Positions 18,398 to 27,238 of a stretch of 64,000 bases of DNA are shown in pieces (within the stretch, counting starts at the first letter, position 1; each line of letters starts with the position of its first letter). The notes under the pieces were generated by a model. That model made no database searches. It was given only the letters and a program-made list of their open reading frames with translations, and was not told the DNA's origin. The position numbers and the translations under genes are program-made. This DNA is from Koleobacter methoxysyntrophicus (GTDB taxonomy: Bacteria; Bacillota; Thermosediminibacteria; Koleobacterales; Koleobacteraceae), in assembly GCF_017301615.1 (NCBI RefSeq), contig NZ_CP059066.1, forward strand, positions 1,285,001 to 1,349,000, in the 5' to 3' direction.

Positions 18398-19210
18398 TTG
18401 ATAAGACCATTTGATTATTACAAGCCGGAAAATCTAGAAGAAGCTGCTGAGATGGTAAAACATGATGGAGCTAAGATATTGGCAGGGGGTACGGACCTGA
18501 TAGTATCTATGAGAAACGGTCTTGTAAGGCCCGAGAAGGTGGTCGATATCAAGGGTGTAAAGGAGTTGGAGGGTATAAATTTTGATAACGGTGAATTGGT
18601 TATAGGGGCAGCGGTGACAATAAACGACCTTGTTGAATCTGAAACCGTTAGAGAGAAGTTTCCTATTTTAGTCGAAGCGGGAAAGGTTCTAGCGTCATAC
18701 CAAGTAAGAAACAGGGCGACGGTAGCGGGAAACCTGTGTAATGCCTCCCCTGCCGCTGATATGGCCCCTGCCTTACTGGTCCTTAATTCAATGGTAGATG
18801 TATACAGCTTGCGGGGGCAAAGGGAAATTCCCCTGAGGGACCTATTTACAGGTGTCAAAAAGACGTGCCTTGCTCCCGATGAAATACTTGTAAGGATCAG
18901 GGTTCCCTTCACATCAGGAAAGGGGAGATATCTTAAAAAATCCAGGACAAGGGGTCATGACCTTTCAACGGTAGGAGTTGCGGCTTTTAAGGAAGATAAA
19001 AACTTGAAGGTGGCCGTCGGTGCCTGTGCACCTATACCAAAGTTGGTTGAACTGGATGTTACCGGGAAAAACAGCAGTGATATACTAACCGAGGCCAAGA
19101 ATAAGGTGATGGGTGTTATTAACCCCATCGATGATGTTAGAGGGTCTAAGGAATACCGAAGGGCTATGGTTGAAGTTTACCTGGAAAAAATCCTGGGAGA
19201 AATATTATAG
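18398..19210 (+). CDS. Molybdenum hydroxylase FAD-binding subunit (xanthine dehydrogenase type)
   Basis: The 270-residue CoxM/XdhB-like subunit passes electrons from the Fe-S subunit to FAD. FAD-binding motifs are AKILAGGTDLIVSMRNG (about 25-40) and NRATVAGNLCNASPAADMAPALL (about 108-130), followed by the C-terminal CO dehydrogenase flavoprotein domain. The TTG start at 18398 has AAAGGAGG 8 nt upstream. It is the first gene of a FAD / 2Fe-2S / Mo-subunit operon, an order usual for clostridial purine hydroxylases. Confidence 0.94.
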   Translation: MIRPFDYYKPENLEEAAEMVKHDGAKILAGGTDLIVSMRNGLVRPEKVVDIKGVKELEGINFDNGELVIGAAVTINDLVESETVREKFPILVEAGKVLASYQVRNRATVAGNLCNASPAADMAPALLVLNSMVDVYSLRGQREIPLRDLFTGVKKTCLAPDEILVRIRVPFTSGKGRYLKKSRTRGHDLSTVGVAAFKEDKNLKVAVGACAPIPKLVELDVTGKNSSDILTEAKNKVMGVINPIDDVRGSKEYRRAMVEVYLEKILGEIL

Positions 19211-19225
19211 TGCGGGGGTGAACTC

Positions 19226-19696
19226 ATGAAGAGGGAGATAACCGTTACTGTTAACGGTGAAAAATATACTGCAACGGTATCTGATAACAAAACACTGCTT
19301 TCCTTTTTAAGGGAAGACCTGAACCTGACGGGTACCAAAGAAGGATGCGGCGCCGGCGAATGCGGGGCATGTACGGTGCTGATGAACGGGAAACCGGTGA
19401 ATTCCTGTCTAGTCCTTGCTGTCGAGGCAGATGGATGCGAGATAACGACTATCGAAGGTTTGGCGAAGGACGGGGAACTGCATCCCATCCAGGAAGCCTT
19501 TATAAAGCACCAGGGGGTTCAGTGCGGGTTCTGCACACCGGGGATGATCATGTCTGCCAAAGCCCTGCTGGACAGAAAACCGCACCCTACCGAAGATGAC
19601 ATAAAGGAAGCCATTGCCGGTAATCTGTGCCGCTGTACAGGTTACTATCCCATAATTGAAGCCATAAAGGAAGCGGCTGAAGGGAGGAGCGAATAA
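19226..19696 (+). CDS. Molybdenum hydroxylase [2Fe-2S] subunit
   Basis: The 156-residue ferredoxin-like subunit has two [2Fe-2S] clusters. The plant-type cluster is bound by the Cys residues in [13 protein letters not shown] and the Cys of PVNSCLVL; the second cluster is bound by [10 protein letters not shown] and CRCTGYYPI. The length and motif order are those of CoxS/XdhC-type small subunits. It overlaps the Mo-subunit gene by 1 nt and follows the FAD subunit by 15 bp. Confidence 0.97.
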   Translation: MKREITVTVNGEKYTATVSDNKTLLSFLREDLNLTGTKEGCGAGECGACTVLMNGKPVNSCLVLAVEADGCEITTIEGLAKDGELHPIQEAFIKHQGVQCGFCTPGMIMSAKALLDRKPHPTEDDIKEAIAGNLCRCTGYYPIIEAIKEAAEGRSE

Positions 19697-22050
19697 TGGG
19701 AAAATATATAGGCGAAAGCATACCCAGGATGGAAAGTTTTGAAAAGGTTACGGGCACGGCCAGGTACGTTCATGATATGGCACTGCCGGGGATGCTTTAT
19801 GCCAGGATTCTAACCAGCCCCCATGCCCATGCCAGAATAGTAAACATAGATGTAAGCAAGGCCGAAAAACTGCCCGGTGTTAAGGCCGTTTTAGTGGGGT
19901 CTGAGCTTCCGTACAAACTCGGTCTCTATCTGGTGGATAAGGATATATTGGCTAAGGGCAAGGTGAGGTATCAGGGAGAGGCAGTAGCAGCAGTAGCGGC
20001 GGTGAGTGAAGAGGTGGCTCAGGAAGCCATAGACCTCATCGATGTGGAATATGATGTTTTGCCTGCTGTATTCGATCCTGTGAAAGCAATTGAAGGGGAT
20101 GCCCCGCTGGTTCATGAAGACCTGGGCAGTTACGATTACATGAAAGGTGTTTTCCATCCTGTACCTAATACCAATATTGCTAACCACTTTAAATTAAGAA
20201 AAGGGGATGTGGAAAAGGGTTTCAAAGGATCACAGCACATTATCGAAAACCAGTTTACCATGCCGCAGGTCGGGCATTCCCCCATGGAAACCCATGGAGT
20301 TATCGCTGAATGGCTGCCCGGCGGCAGGATAAACATATATACTTCGGCCCAATCGCCCTTTGCGGTGAGGAATCTCATGAGTGTTGCCTTTAATATTCCC
20401 CATTCGAAGATCCATGTAGTTGTACCTTATGTGGGGGGCGGATTCGGCGGCAAGGCGGGGATCCACCTTGAGCCCCTGGCTGCATGCCTGTCTAAAAAGG
20501 CCGGCGGCCGACCTGTTAAGATAGTGGCCAGGAGGGAGGAGGAATTCAATACAATCCCCTGCCGTCAAGGGCTGGTAGCCAGAATCAAAACGGGGGTATC
20601 AAAAGAGGGAAGGATAATGGCCCAGGAGATAACCTATTACTGGGATGCCGGTGCTTATGCAGACTACGGGGTAAATATCGGCAGGGCATCGGGTTATTCC
20701 GGTGCTGGGCCCTATGATATTGAGAACATTAAACTGGATTCATATACTGTATATACCAACCACCCCTTTGGAACGGCTTATAGAGGGTTTGGACATGTTG
20801 AATTTTTCTGGGCTGTTGAACGTCAGATGGATATAATAGCCCGGGAATTGGGAATAGATCCTTACGAATTTCGCATGAAAAACCTCTTAAAGCCGGGTTC
20901 AATAACAATAACCGGGGAAAAGATAAGAGAGAATACAGGAAGGGTCGATAAATGCCTGAAGATGGCTGCCGAAGAGATCGGATGGGGAAAGAAAAAGACC
21001 GAAGCAGAGAGGATAAAAGAGCTTAAAGAAGGCAGGGTAACGGGCAGGGGGATCGCTGTGCTCCACAAGGCTCCTGCAATGCCCACATTTACATCTTCTT
21101 CAGCTGTTATAAAATTTAATGAGGATGGGTCTGTAAATATAACAACCAGCGGTGTGGACTACGGCCAGGGGACTTATACTGCTCTGGCTCAAATCGCCGC
21201 TGAGGTCCTGAAAATGCCCCTGGAAAAAGTAAATGTAGTTTGGGAATCTGATACCGATACGGGTCCCTATGACTGGCAGACCGTTGCAAGCCGTTTCCTC
21301 CTTATGGGCGGAAATGCGGTGATTAATGCTGCCCTGGACCTTATCGAACAGATGAAAGAGGTAGCATCTGCCGTTCTCAGGGCTCCCAAGGAAGAGCTTG
21401 AGATAGGGGATGAAAAGATATATATCAGGCATAACCCGGATGAGTTTTTAACCTACAGGCAGGTGGCCATGGGGTATTGTTATCCGAACGGAAATGCCAT
21501 CGGCGGGCCCCTTATCGGGAGAGGAAAATATATAGCACAGGGCCTAACAAATCTGGACCCTGAAACGGGCCAGGGCTTACCTGCACTGGACTGGACCTAT
21601 GGAGCTCACGGTGTGGAGGTAGAAATCGATATAAAGACGGGAGAAATTAATATAAAAAAGATAGTATCGGTTTTCGATGTTGGGAAGGTTATTAACAGGA
21701 TCCTCTGTGAGGGTCAGGTTACAGGGGGAGTTGTGCAGGGCGTAGGGACCGCCCTGTATGAAGGATATGTATACAGCCCTGACGGCAGACTCCTGAATAA
21801 TTCTTTTACCGATTATAAGATTCCTACAGCAATGGATATCCCCGAAAAGGTAAAACCCCTATTTGTTGAGACGCCGCAGCTGGACGGACCATTCGGTGCA
21901 CGGGGAGTGGCCGAACATCCCATGATATCGGTGAATTCAGCTATAGGTAATGCCATATATGATGCTTTAGGTATCGATATCATGGACCTTCCGATAACCT
22001 CTGAAAGGGTATGGAGGGCAATTCAGGATAAAAAAACTGTCGGGTCTTGA
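19696..22050 (+). CDS. Molybdenum hydroxylase catalytic (molybdopterin) subunit, xanthine dehydrogenase family
   Basis: The 784-residue catalytic subunit hydroxylates a heterocycle, most likely a purine given the adjacent NCS2 permease. It begins IGESIPRMESFEKVTGTARY, contains the Moco-binding VVPYVGGGFGGKAG and AYRGFGHVEFFWAVE, and ends with the GPFGARGVAEHPMI motif. That motif holds the glutamate expected to act as catalytic base. The neighbouring yqeB and yqeC genes mark selenium-dependent molybdenum hydroxylases, so a labile selenium ligand on Mo is inferred. No in-frame TGA is present. Confidence 0.93.
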   Translation: MGKYIGESIPRMESFEKVTGTARYVHDMALPGMLYARILTSPHAHARIVNIDVSKAEKLPGVKAVLVGSELPYKLGLYLVDKDILAKGKVRYQGEAVAAVAAVSEEVAQEAIDLIDVEYDVLPAVFDPVKAIEGDAPLVHEDLGSYDYMKGVFHPVPNTNIANHFKLRKGDVEKGFKGSQHIIENQFTMPQVGHSPMETHGVIAEWLPGGRINIYTSAQSPFAVRNLMSVAFNIPHSKIHVVVPYVGGGFGGKAGIHLEPLAACLSKKAGGRPVKIVARREEEFNTIPCRQGLVARIKTGVSKEGRIMAQEITYYWDAGAYADYGVNIGRASGYSGAGPYDIENIKLDSYTVYTNHPFGTAYRGFGHVEFFWAVERQMDIIARELGIDPYEFRMKNLLKPGSITITGEKIRENTGRVDKCLKMAAEEIGWGKKKTEAERIKELKEGRVTGRGIAVLHKAPAMPTFTSSSAVIKFNEDGSVNITTSGVDYGQGTYTALAQIAAEVLKMPLEKVNVVWESDTDTGPYDWQTVASRFLLMGGNAVINAALDLIEQMKEVASAVLRAPKEELEIGDEKIYIRHNPDEFLTYRQVAMGYCYPNGNAIGGPLIGRGKYIAQGLTNLDPETGQGLPALDWTYGAHGVEVEIDIKTGEINIKKIVSVFDVGKVINRILCEGQVTGGVVQGVGTALYEGYVYSPDGRLLNNSFTDYKIPTAMDIPEKVKPLFVETPQLDGPFGARGVAEHPMISVNSAIGNAIYDALGIDIMDLPITSERVWRAIQDKKTVGS

Positions 22051-22137
22051 CAGGAAACAAAACTGCTATAAAGTAGAAGGGAGGGAAAGCGAAAATAATT
22101 TTATAGCCATAAAATTACAATCATAAGGAGGAATACT

Positions 22138-23373
22138 ATGTCAGACGGTCAAACCAGTATCAGGACACAGATAAGGGGACCGATAAGGCCCGGGGACACT
22201 CTGCCCGCTCACCAGCTTTTGATTTTGGGGCTGCAGCACACCTTTACCATGTTCGGAGCAACGATACTTGTGCCCATCTTAACGGGATTGAATGTCAGTG
22301 TTGCCCTGTTTACAGCCGGAATCGGGACATTATGGTTCCACCTCGTTACCAAAAGGAAGGTTCCGGTTTTCCTCGGTTCGTCCTTTGCCTTTATAGCCCC
22401 TGTAGCTCTTGTAATAAAGGAATGGGGTATCCCCGCAGCCCAGGGCGGGATAATAGTGGCAGGTATTTTATACTGTATAATGGCTATCCTTGTGTATTAT
22501 TTGGGCCCCAGATTCATGGAATCCCTTTTACCTCCTGTGGTAACAGGGCCGATAATAATGGTAATAGGCCTTAATCTGGCCCCTGTAGCTATCGGCAGTG
22601 CCAGCGAGAACTGGGTAATCGCCATAATCGTTTTGGTCACGGTAATCATTGTTAACATTTATATTAAGGGATTCTTCCGGTTGATCCCGGTACTAATAGG
22701 TTTATTAGTAGGATATATAGTTTCGCTGACAGCGGGGATAGTTGACCTTACTCCTGTCAAAGAAGCAGCAGTATTAGCGGTGCCCGATTTTACCTGGCCG
22801 GTTTTTAATGCAGCAGCTATCGGCCTGATTGCCCCTGTGGCAGTAGCTACTATGGTAGAGCACGTGGGTGATATCCTGGCCGTAGGGGCAACCGTCGAAC
22901 AGGACTTTATAAAAGACCCGGGCCTCCACAGGACCATGATCGGAGACGGCATAGCCACATCACTGGCCGGTATCTTCGGCGGGCCTGCAAATACCACTTA
23001 TTCCGAGAACACAGGGGTCTTGGCCCTTACCAAGGTGTGGAAGCCAGAAGTTATGCAGATAGCAGCCCTAATGGCAATAGGTCTTTCCTTTATCCAGAAA
23101 CTGGGAGCAGCTATAATGACCATACCGGCACCGGTAATAGGGGGCATTTCAATAGTGCTGTTCGGAATGATAGCCAGCATAGGGGTAAGGACCGTTGTCG
23201 AAAATAGGGTGGATTTTAAGCAGTCACGAAACCTCATTATCTCCAGTGTAATTCTGGTCATCGGTATAGGGGGAGCCGTTCTCAGGCTGTGGGGTAATGT
23301 GCAGTTTGGCGGAATGGGCCTTGCAGCAATTATCGGGATAATATTAAATCAAATTCTGCCTAAAGAGAGTTAA
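22138..23373 (+). CDS. Nucleobase:cation symporter-2 family permease (xanthine/uracil type)
   Basis: The 411-residue membrane protein has the NCS2 fold. It begins with LPAHQLLILGLQHTFTMFGA, and the family motif around ENTGVLALTKVW and the FGMIASIGVRTVVENRVDF segment are present. Twelve to fourteen hydrophobic segments can be traced. It lies 88 bp downstream of the hydroxylase catalytic subunit with a GGAGGAA ribosome binding site, so it probably imports the purine that the enzyme oxidises. A strong terminator follows. Confidence 0.93.
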   Translation: MSDGQTSIRTQIRGPIRPGDTLPAHQLLILGLQHTFTMFGATILVPILTGLNVSVALFTAGIGTLWFHLVTKRKVPVFLGSSFAFIAPVALVIKEWGIPAAQGGIIVAGILYCIMAILVYYLGPRFMESLLPPVVTGPIIMVIGLNLAPVAIGSASENWVIAIIVLVTVIIVNIYIKGFFRLIPVLIGLLVGYIVSLTAGIVDLTPVKEAAVLAVPDFTWPVFNAAAIGLIAPVAVATMVEHVGDILAVGATVEQDFIKDPGLHRTMIGDGIATSLAGIFGGPANTTYSENTGVLALTKVWKPEVMQIAALMAIGLSFIQKLGAAIMTIPAPVIGGISIVLFGMIASIGVRTVVENRVDFKQSRNLIISSVILVIGIGGAVLRLWGNVQFGGMGLAAIIGIILNQILPKES

Positions 23374-23382
23374 AAACTCACG

Positions 23383-23412
23383 GGTGGGGGGTTTACCCCA
23401 CCTGTTGCTTTT
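23383..23412 (+). terminator. Intrinsic terminator after the purine permease
   Basis: GGTGGGG pairs with CCCCACC around GGTTTA, followed by TGTTGCTTTT. It ends the hydroxylase-permease transcript. Confidence 0.8.
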
Positions 23413-23462
23413 AAATTTAAATTCCTTAAGGCTGGTGGTCCTAAAGGTTTTCTCCAAACTGT

Positions 23463-23492
23463 TTGTTAAATCGACAGTTGTTATTGTATAAT
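23463..23492 (+). promoter_or_regulatory. Candidate promoter for the hydroxylase maturation genes
   Basis: TTGTTA and a perfect TATAAT are separated by 18 bp, upstream of yqeC. The leader between it and the start contains a hairpin formed by TTGCAAATCC and GGTGATTTTGCAA. Confidence 0.45.
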
Positions 23493-23629
23493 AATTGTAT
23501 ATATGGAAGAGAAAAGCTGAAATGTGCAGGACTAGCGGTTGCAAATCCAAGTGCTGGTGATTTTGCAATGTTAACTTGAAGTTGACTTTTATAAGCTGCA
23601 AACATGCGCCATTACAAGGGGGAATTTAC

Positions 23630-24424
23630 TTGAAACTGGCGGAAGCCCTTAATCTTAGTGACAGGGGATTGATCTCCGCAGTGGGCGGCGGCGGCAAGAC
23701 ATCACTGATTTTCAAACTCGCACGGGAACTCAAAGCTCGGAGCAAAACCGTTTTGATCACTACCACTACGAAGATCTACCTGCCTTATACGGAAAGTGAT
23801 ATTGCATTGGTGATAGAAAATGACTGCATAAAGGCTTTAAAACTTATGAAACAGGTGTTAATGAGCGATAAGATTTCAGGGGTAAAGAACAGCAGAATTA
23901 TCGTGTGTGGAAGGAAAACCCTTAAAGGAGAAAAGATGCAAGGTATAAACACAGATACGGCCGATGGGATATTCAGTGATGGAATATTCGATTTTATCCT
24001 GGTTGAAGCCGATGGAGCAAAAAGAAAATCTGTAAAGGCCCCTGCTCCCCATGAACCTCAGGTCCCTAAGAAGACTACCCATTTGCTGGGGATAGTGGGG
24101 CTGGATGCAGTAGGGAGCCCCCTGTCGGAGGAATTTTTCCACAGGCCGGAGTTAGTCTATAAAGAACTGCCGTACTCTCCGAGCTCTATAATAGATGAAG
24201 AACTGATCTCCTTTCTCGTTACCTGGGAAAACGGCCTTTTTAAAAATGCCCCTATAAACGCCCAAAAGGTACTGGTTTTAAACAAAGCCGATGATGAAGA
24301 GGCAAAAAGAACAGCTGAACGAATTTCCAAAAGGATTTTAATGCTGGGAAAGGGCATTATCCCTGACAGGATAATATTCACATCGCTCATTACCGAGCCC
24401 CCTGTAATGGAGGTGTTTTTGTGA
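23630..24424 (+). CDS. yqeC: Selenium-dependent hydroxylase maturation protein YqeC
   Basis: The 264-residue putative NTPase of the YqeC family is a genomic marker of selenium-dependent molybdenum hydroxylases. A P-loop lies near the N-terminus (ISAVGGGGKTSLIFKLA), and the family segment DFILVEADGAKRKSVKAP with a following HEPQVP lies near the middle. The TTG start at 23630 is chosen because AAGGGGGA precedes it by about 8 nt and the conserved domain begins just after. The ORF could extend upstream to 23576 but without a ribosome binding site. It overlaps the next gene by 4 bp. Confidence 0.88.
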   Translation: MKLAEALNLSDRGLISAVGGGGKTSLIFKLARELKARSKTVLITTTTKIYLPYTESDIALVIENDCIKALKLMKQVLMSDKISGVKNSRIIVCGRKTLKGEKMQGINTDTADGIFSDGIFDFILVEADGAKRKSVKAPAPHEPQVPKKTTHLLGIVGLDAVGSPLSEEFFHRPELVYKELPYSPSSIIDEELISFLVTWENGLFKNAPINAQKVLVLNKADDEEAKRTAERISKRILMLGKGIIPDRIIFTSLITEPPVMEVFL

Positions 24425-24999
24425 GGGTTTACAGTATTATTCTTGCTGCAGGAGAAGGCAGGAGGGCAGGAGGATGCAAACTGACAAAAGAAATAAAGGG
24501 GAAACCGATGCTCGAATGGGTTGTAGAAAAGGCTTCGGTGTCTGACTTTTCGGGAACCATCCTGGTAACGGGGAAGGAAAGGGAACTCGGGGAAATGCTG
24601 GCAGAAAGATACGGGGTAGTATGTGTATACAATGAAAAATATAAAGAAGGGATGAGTTCATCGCTTAAAAAAGGCATTTCAATGCTTCCCCCGGATGCTG
24701 AAGGTTTTGCTGTTATGCTCGGGGATATGCCGTTTATAGAGGTTGACACCATAAACATGCTGATTGATGAATTTTGTAAATGGCCTGAGATAGTGGTTCC
24801 GATATTTCGCGGCAAAAAAGGCCATCCCCCCATTATATCCGTCCGCTACGTAGAAGAGATTTTTTCCGCATCCGGTGATAAAGGTGCAAGGGATGTTATT
24901 AAAAAAAATGATCGGATGGTGAGGTATATAGAAGTAAATGATGAAGGGACGGTTCTAGATATTGACTTTCAGTCTGACTTTAAGGTTAAAAAAATTTGA
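24421..24999 (+). CDS. Molybdenum cofactor nucleotidyltransferase, MocA-like
   Basis: The 192-residue NTP-transferase fold begins YSIILAAGEGRRAGGCKLTKEIKGKPML, the signature of MocA/MobA-type enzymes, and has the AVMLGDMPFIE metal-binding aspartate motif and RGKKGHPPIIS. MocA adds CMP to molybdopterin to form the dinucleotide cofactor MCD used by many xanthine dehydrogenase-family enzymes. In this cluster it likely serves the hydroxylase encoded upstream. It overlaps yqeC by 4 bp (start GTG). Whether CTP or GTP is used cannot be decided by eye. Confidence 0.88.
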   Translation: MRVYSIILAAGEGRRAGGCKLTKEIKGKPMLEWVVEKASVSDFSGTILVTGKERELGEMLAERYGVVCVYNEKYKEGMSSSLKKGISMLPPDAEGFAVMLGDMPFIEVDTINMLIDEFCKWPEIVVPIFRGKKGHPPIISVRYVEEIFSASGDKGARDVIKKNDRMVRYIEVNDEGTVLDIDFQSDFKVKKI

Positions 25000-25108
25000 C
25001 TTTTTTGAAGCTTTCCTTTAAAATTGATTTAGCTGTAAGTAAAACTTTTTGGAAAACTATAGGCTAAAAATGTGCTGGTTTTGCGGCGGGTTGGAGGTGT
25101 ATCTCACT

Positions 25109-25918
25109 GTGAACATATTTGAAGAGATAGTTAAAGCCCAAAAAGCAAAAAGGGACTTTGCAGTGGCAACTGTCGTGAAGGCGGAAGGCTCGGCGCCCCG
25201 CCGTGATACTGCTAAGATGCTGGTGTTTTCTGATGGCAGTTCTATAGGGACCGTAGGAGGAGGGGTGCTGGAAGCAAGGATTATAAGAGATGCCCGGGAA
25301 GCCATAAAAAAAGGGGAGTCGAGGCTTGTAAGATACGGCCTCGACGAACAAAAAGAAAGCGGTCTTCCCATGATGTGCGGCGGCGATGTGGAAATATTTA
25401 TTGAAGCATATAAAGCGAGGCCGCAGCTTATAATAGCGGGTGCGGGTCATGTGGGAAAAGCGCTTAGTACCATGGGAGCCGTATTGGGTTTTGGAATAAC
25501 TGTAATTGATGACAGAAAGGAGTGGGCTAATAAAGATAGATTCCCGGAAGCCGAAGAGGTGATAGTAACTGCGGATATGACAAAAGGCCTTGAAGACTGC
25601 AATATAAGTGAAGATACATATATTGTGATAGCGACCAGAGGGCATAACCATGACAAAGAAGCCCTAAAAGGGGCGCTGAAGAGGAATGCCCGATATGTAG
25701 GCATGATAGGAAGCCTTAATAAAGTAAAAGAAGTCTTCAACCAGCTAGTTAAGGAAGGAATAGACAGAGGAACACTCGAGAAGGTCCATGCACCTATAGG
25801 CTTAGACCTTGGGGGACAGACGCCTGAAGAGATAGCCCTGAGCATCCTCGCCGAGATATTAATGGTTAAAAACAATACAACGGGAAAACCCCTTTGCTTC
25901 AGGAGAGATGAAATATGA
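25109..25918 (+). CDS. xdhC: XdhC/CoxI-family molybdenum hydroxylase maturation factor
   Basis: The 269-residue protein has the XdhC plan. An N-terminal CoxI domain carries ATVVKAEGSAPRRDTAKMLV and IGTVGGGVLEARI. A Rossmann domain carries LIIAGAGHVGKALSTMGAVL, VIDDRKEWANKDRFPEA and YVGMIGSLNKVKEVF. XdhC proteins bind and sulfurate or otherwise load Moco before insertion. The GTG start at 25109 follows GGAGGTG by 9 nt; an upstream extension to 25049 has no ribosome binding site. It overlaps yqeB by 4 bp. Confidence 0.92.
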   Translation: MNIFEEIVKAQKAKRDFAVATVVKAEGSAPRRDTAKMLVFSDGSSIGTVGGGVLEARIIRDAREAIKKGESRLVRYGLDEQKESGLPMMCGGDVEIFIEAYKARPQLIIAGAGHVGKALSTMGAVLGFGITVIDDRKEWANKDRFPEAEEVIVTADMTKGLEDCNISEDTYIVIATRGHNHDKEALKGALKRNARYVGMIGSLNKVKEVFNQLVKEGIDRGTLEKVHAPIGLDLGGQTPEEIALSILAEILMVKNNTTGKPLCFRRDEI

Positions 25919-26736
25919 GCATTTTTAAAAACTGGGGAAAACCAAGGGTTTTGATCAGGGGTGCGGGCGACATCGCTACCGGCATAGGGCACAGGCTCTT
26001 TAGATGCGGGTTTGAGGTCATGATGACGGAAATAGCCAGCCCGACCTGTATAAGGAGAAAGGTGGCATTTTCAGAAGCCGTTTACGACGGAATGACACAG
26101 GTGGAAGGTATTAACTCTGTACTTGTCAGAGATCCGGAAGAAGCAGTTTTACAGGCAAAGAGCGGTTACATACCCATTTTGATTGACCCTGAGGCCAGAT
26201 GCAGGGAGGAATTAAAACCACAGGTTTTGGTTGATGCCATCCTGGCAAAGAAAAACCTCGGGACATTCAAGGAAATGGCTCCTATTGTAATCGGAGTGGG
26301 CCCGGGATTTCTTGCAGGTAATGACTGCCATGCCGTTGTTGAGACCATGAGGGGGCACAATCTGGGTAGGGTTATACTTGATGGAGAAGCAGAGAAAAAC
26401 ACAGGGGTTCCCGGTGATATAATCGGTTTTTCACGGGAACGGGTAATCTATGCAGACAGGTCGGGCACGCTCAATCTTATTAAAGATATAGGGGATATGG
26501 TTGAGGAAAAGGAAGCGGTTGCAGAAATCGACGGAGACCCCGTTTTTTCCCCTATCAGAGGGGTATTAAGGGGAATAATACGTGACGGGCTCCATGTAAA
26601 TAAAGGTATGAAAATAGGGGATGTAGACCCCAGGGGTGCTGCCGAAAACTGCTTTACTATTTCAGATAAGGCCAGGGCTGTGGCTGGGGGGGTGTTAGAA
26701 GCCGTACTGTTTTTCATGAATCAGATTCTTAATTGA
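25915..26736 (+). CDS. yqeB: Selenium-dependent molybdenum hydroxylase accessory protein YqeB
   Basis: The 273-residue protein of the EF2563/YqeB family starts with the typical VLIRGAGDIATGIGHRLFR and includes EIASPTCIRRKVAFSEAVYDG and PIVIGVGPGFLAGNDCHAVV. The family co-occurs with yqeC and selenophosphate synthetase in genomes with selenium-dependent Mo hydroxylases. The biochemical role is not settled. It is the last gene of the maturation group, followed by dispersed repeat copy 3. selD is not in this window. Confidence 0.9.
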   Translation: MSIFKNWGKPRVLIRGAGDIATGIGHRLFRCGFEVMMTEIASPTCIRRKVAFSEAVYDGMTQVEGINSVLVRDPEEAVLQAKSGYIPILIDPEARCREELKPQVLVDAILAKKNLGTFKEMAPIVIGVGPGFLAGNDCHAVVETMRGHNLGRVILDGEAEKNTGVPGDIIGFSRERVIYADRSGTLNLIKDIGDMVEEKEAVAEIDGDPVFSPIRGVLRGIIRDGLHVNKGMKIGDVDPRGAAENCFTISDKARAVAGGVLEAVLFFMNQILN

Positions 26737-26761
26737 TTTTCCCTAATTGAAAATAGAAAAA

Positions 26762-26882
26762 GACTATATACTTTGCTCAGGATACGGCAAGTCCGGTTGA
26801 AGAAATGGCAAATCCCGGAGCGACTGTTAATTTGGCTCGAAGCCATGGATGGCGAAGAGCCAAATTCCAGAGTGAGCGGAGC
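26762..26882 (+). repeat. Dispersed ~120-bp repeat, copy 3
   Basis: Plus-strand copy of the repeat at 2962-3068. It shares GACTATATACTTTGCTCAGG, CGGCAAGTCC, GCGACTGTTAATTTGGCTCG and GAGCCAAATTCCAGAGTGAG. It is inverted relative to copy 2. G-rich low-complexity sequence with GGCGGAGCG-like units follows to about 26930. Confidence 0.75.
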
Positions 26883-26959
26883 ATGGAGGCGGAGCGAACG
26901 GCAAGCGGAGGGATGCCATTTATAATTCTCTCTGAGCTAAGGGGATAGCCATAAAATAG

Positions 26960-27238
26960 AATATTCAGGTGCGGGACATCAGTCCTTCCTCTCTAAGGAG
27001 AAATTTCCAGAGCCTTGAACCGGGATAATCCATAAGCCGGGGAGCCGAGGGAAGGAGCGATGAGTTAGAGAGGTACTGCGGCACGACAGTTGCAAAACTG
27101 TTATCGGCAGGGAAGGAGATTGGGCGACCAATAATTTTATTTACCTTGTATTTAGGTTTATTAGGGGTGTACTTTTTTAGAACACCTTTCTGTAAATTTT
27201 TTACTCCTTCCCTGTTAATTCGGGAAGGGGTATTTTTT
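26960..27238 (+). promoter_or_regulatory. Structured leader RNA with alternative antiterminator/terminator pairing; candidate riboswitch
   Basis: CCTCTCTAA at 26988-26996 pairs perfectly with TTAGAGAGG at 27065-27073, closing a multi-hairpin region. ACAGTT-GCAA-AACTGT forms a further hairpin. CAGGGAAGGAG at 27108-27118 is exactly complementary to CTCCTTCCCTG at 27204-27214. The same CCTTCCC (27206-27212) is also the left arm of a terminator with GGGAAGG at 27222-27228 and a TATTTTTTAT tail. The two pairings exclude each other. The terminator arm GGGAAGGGG also contains the Shine-Dalgarno of the THEP1 gene, so translation could be controlled too. I do not match it to a known class by eye. A Moco/Tuco-type or other metal-cofactor switch is suggested only by context. 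Confidence 0.65.
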
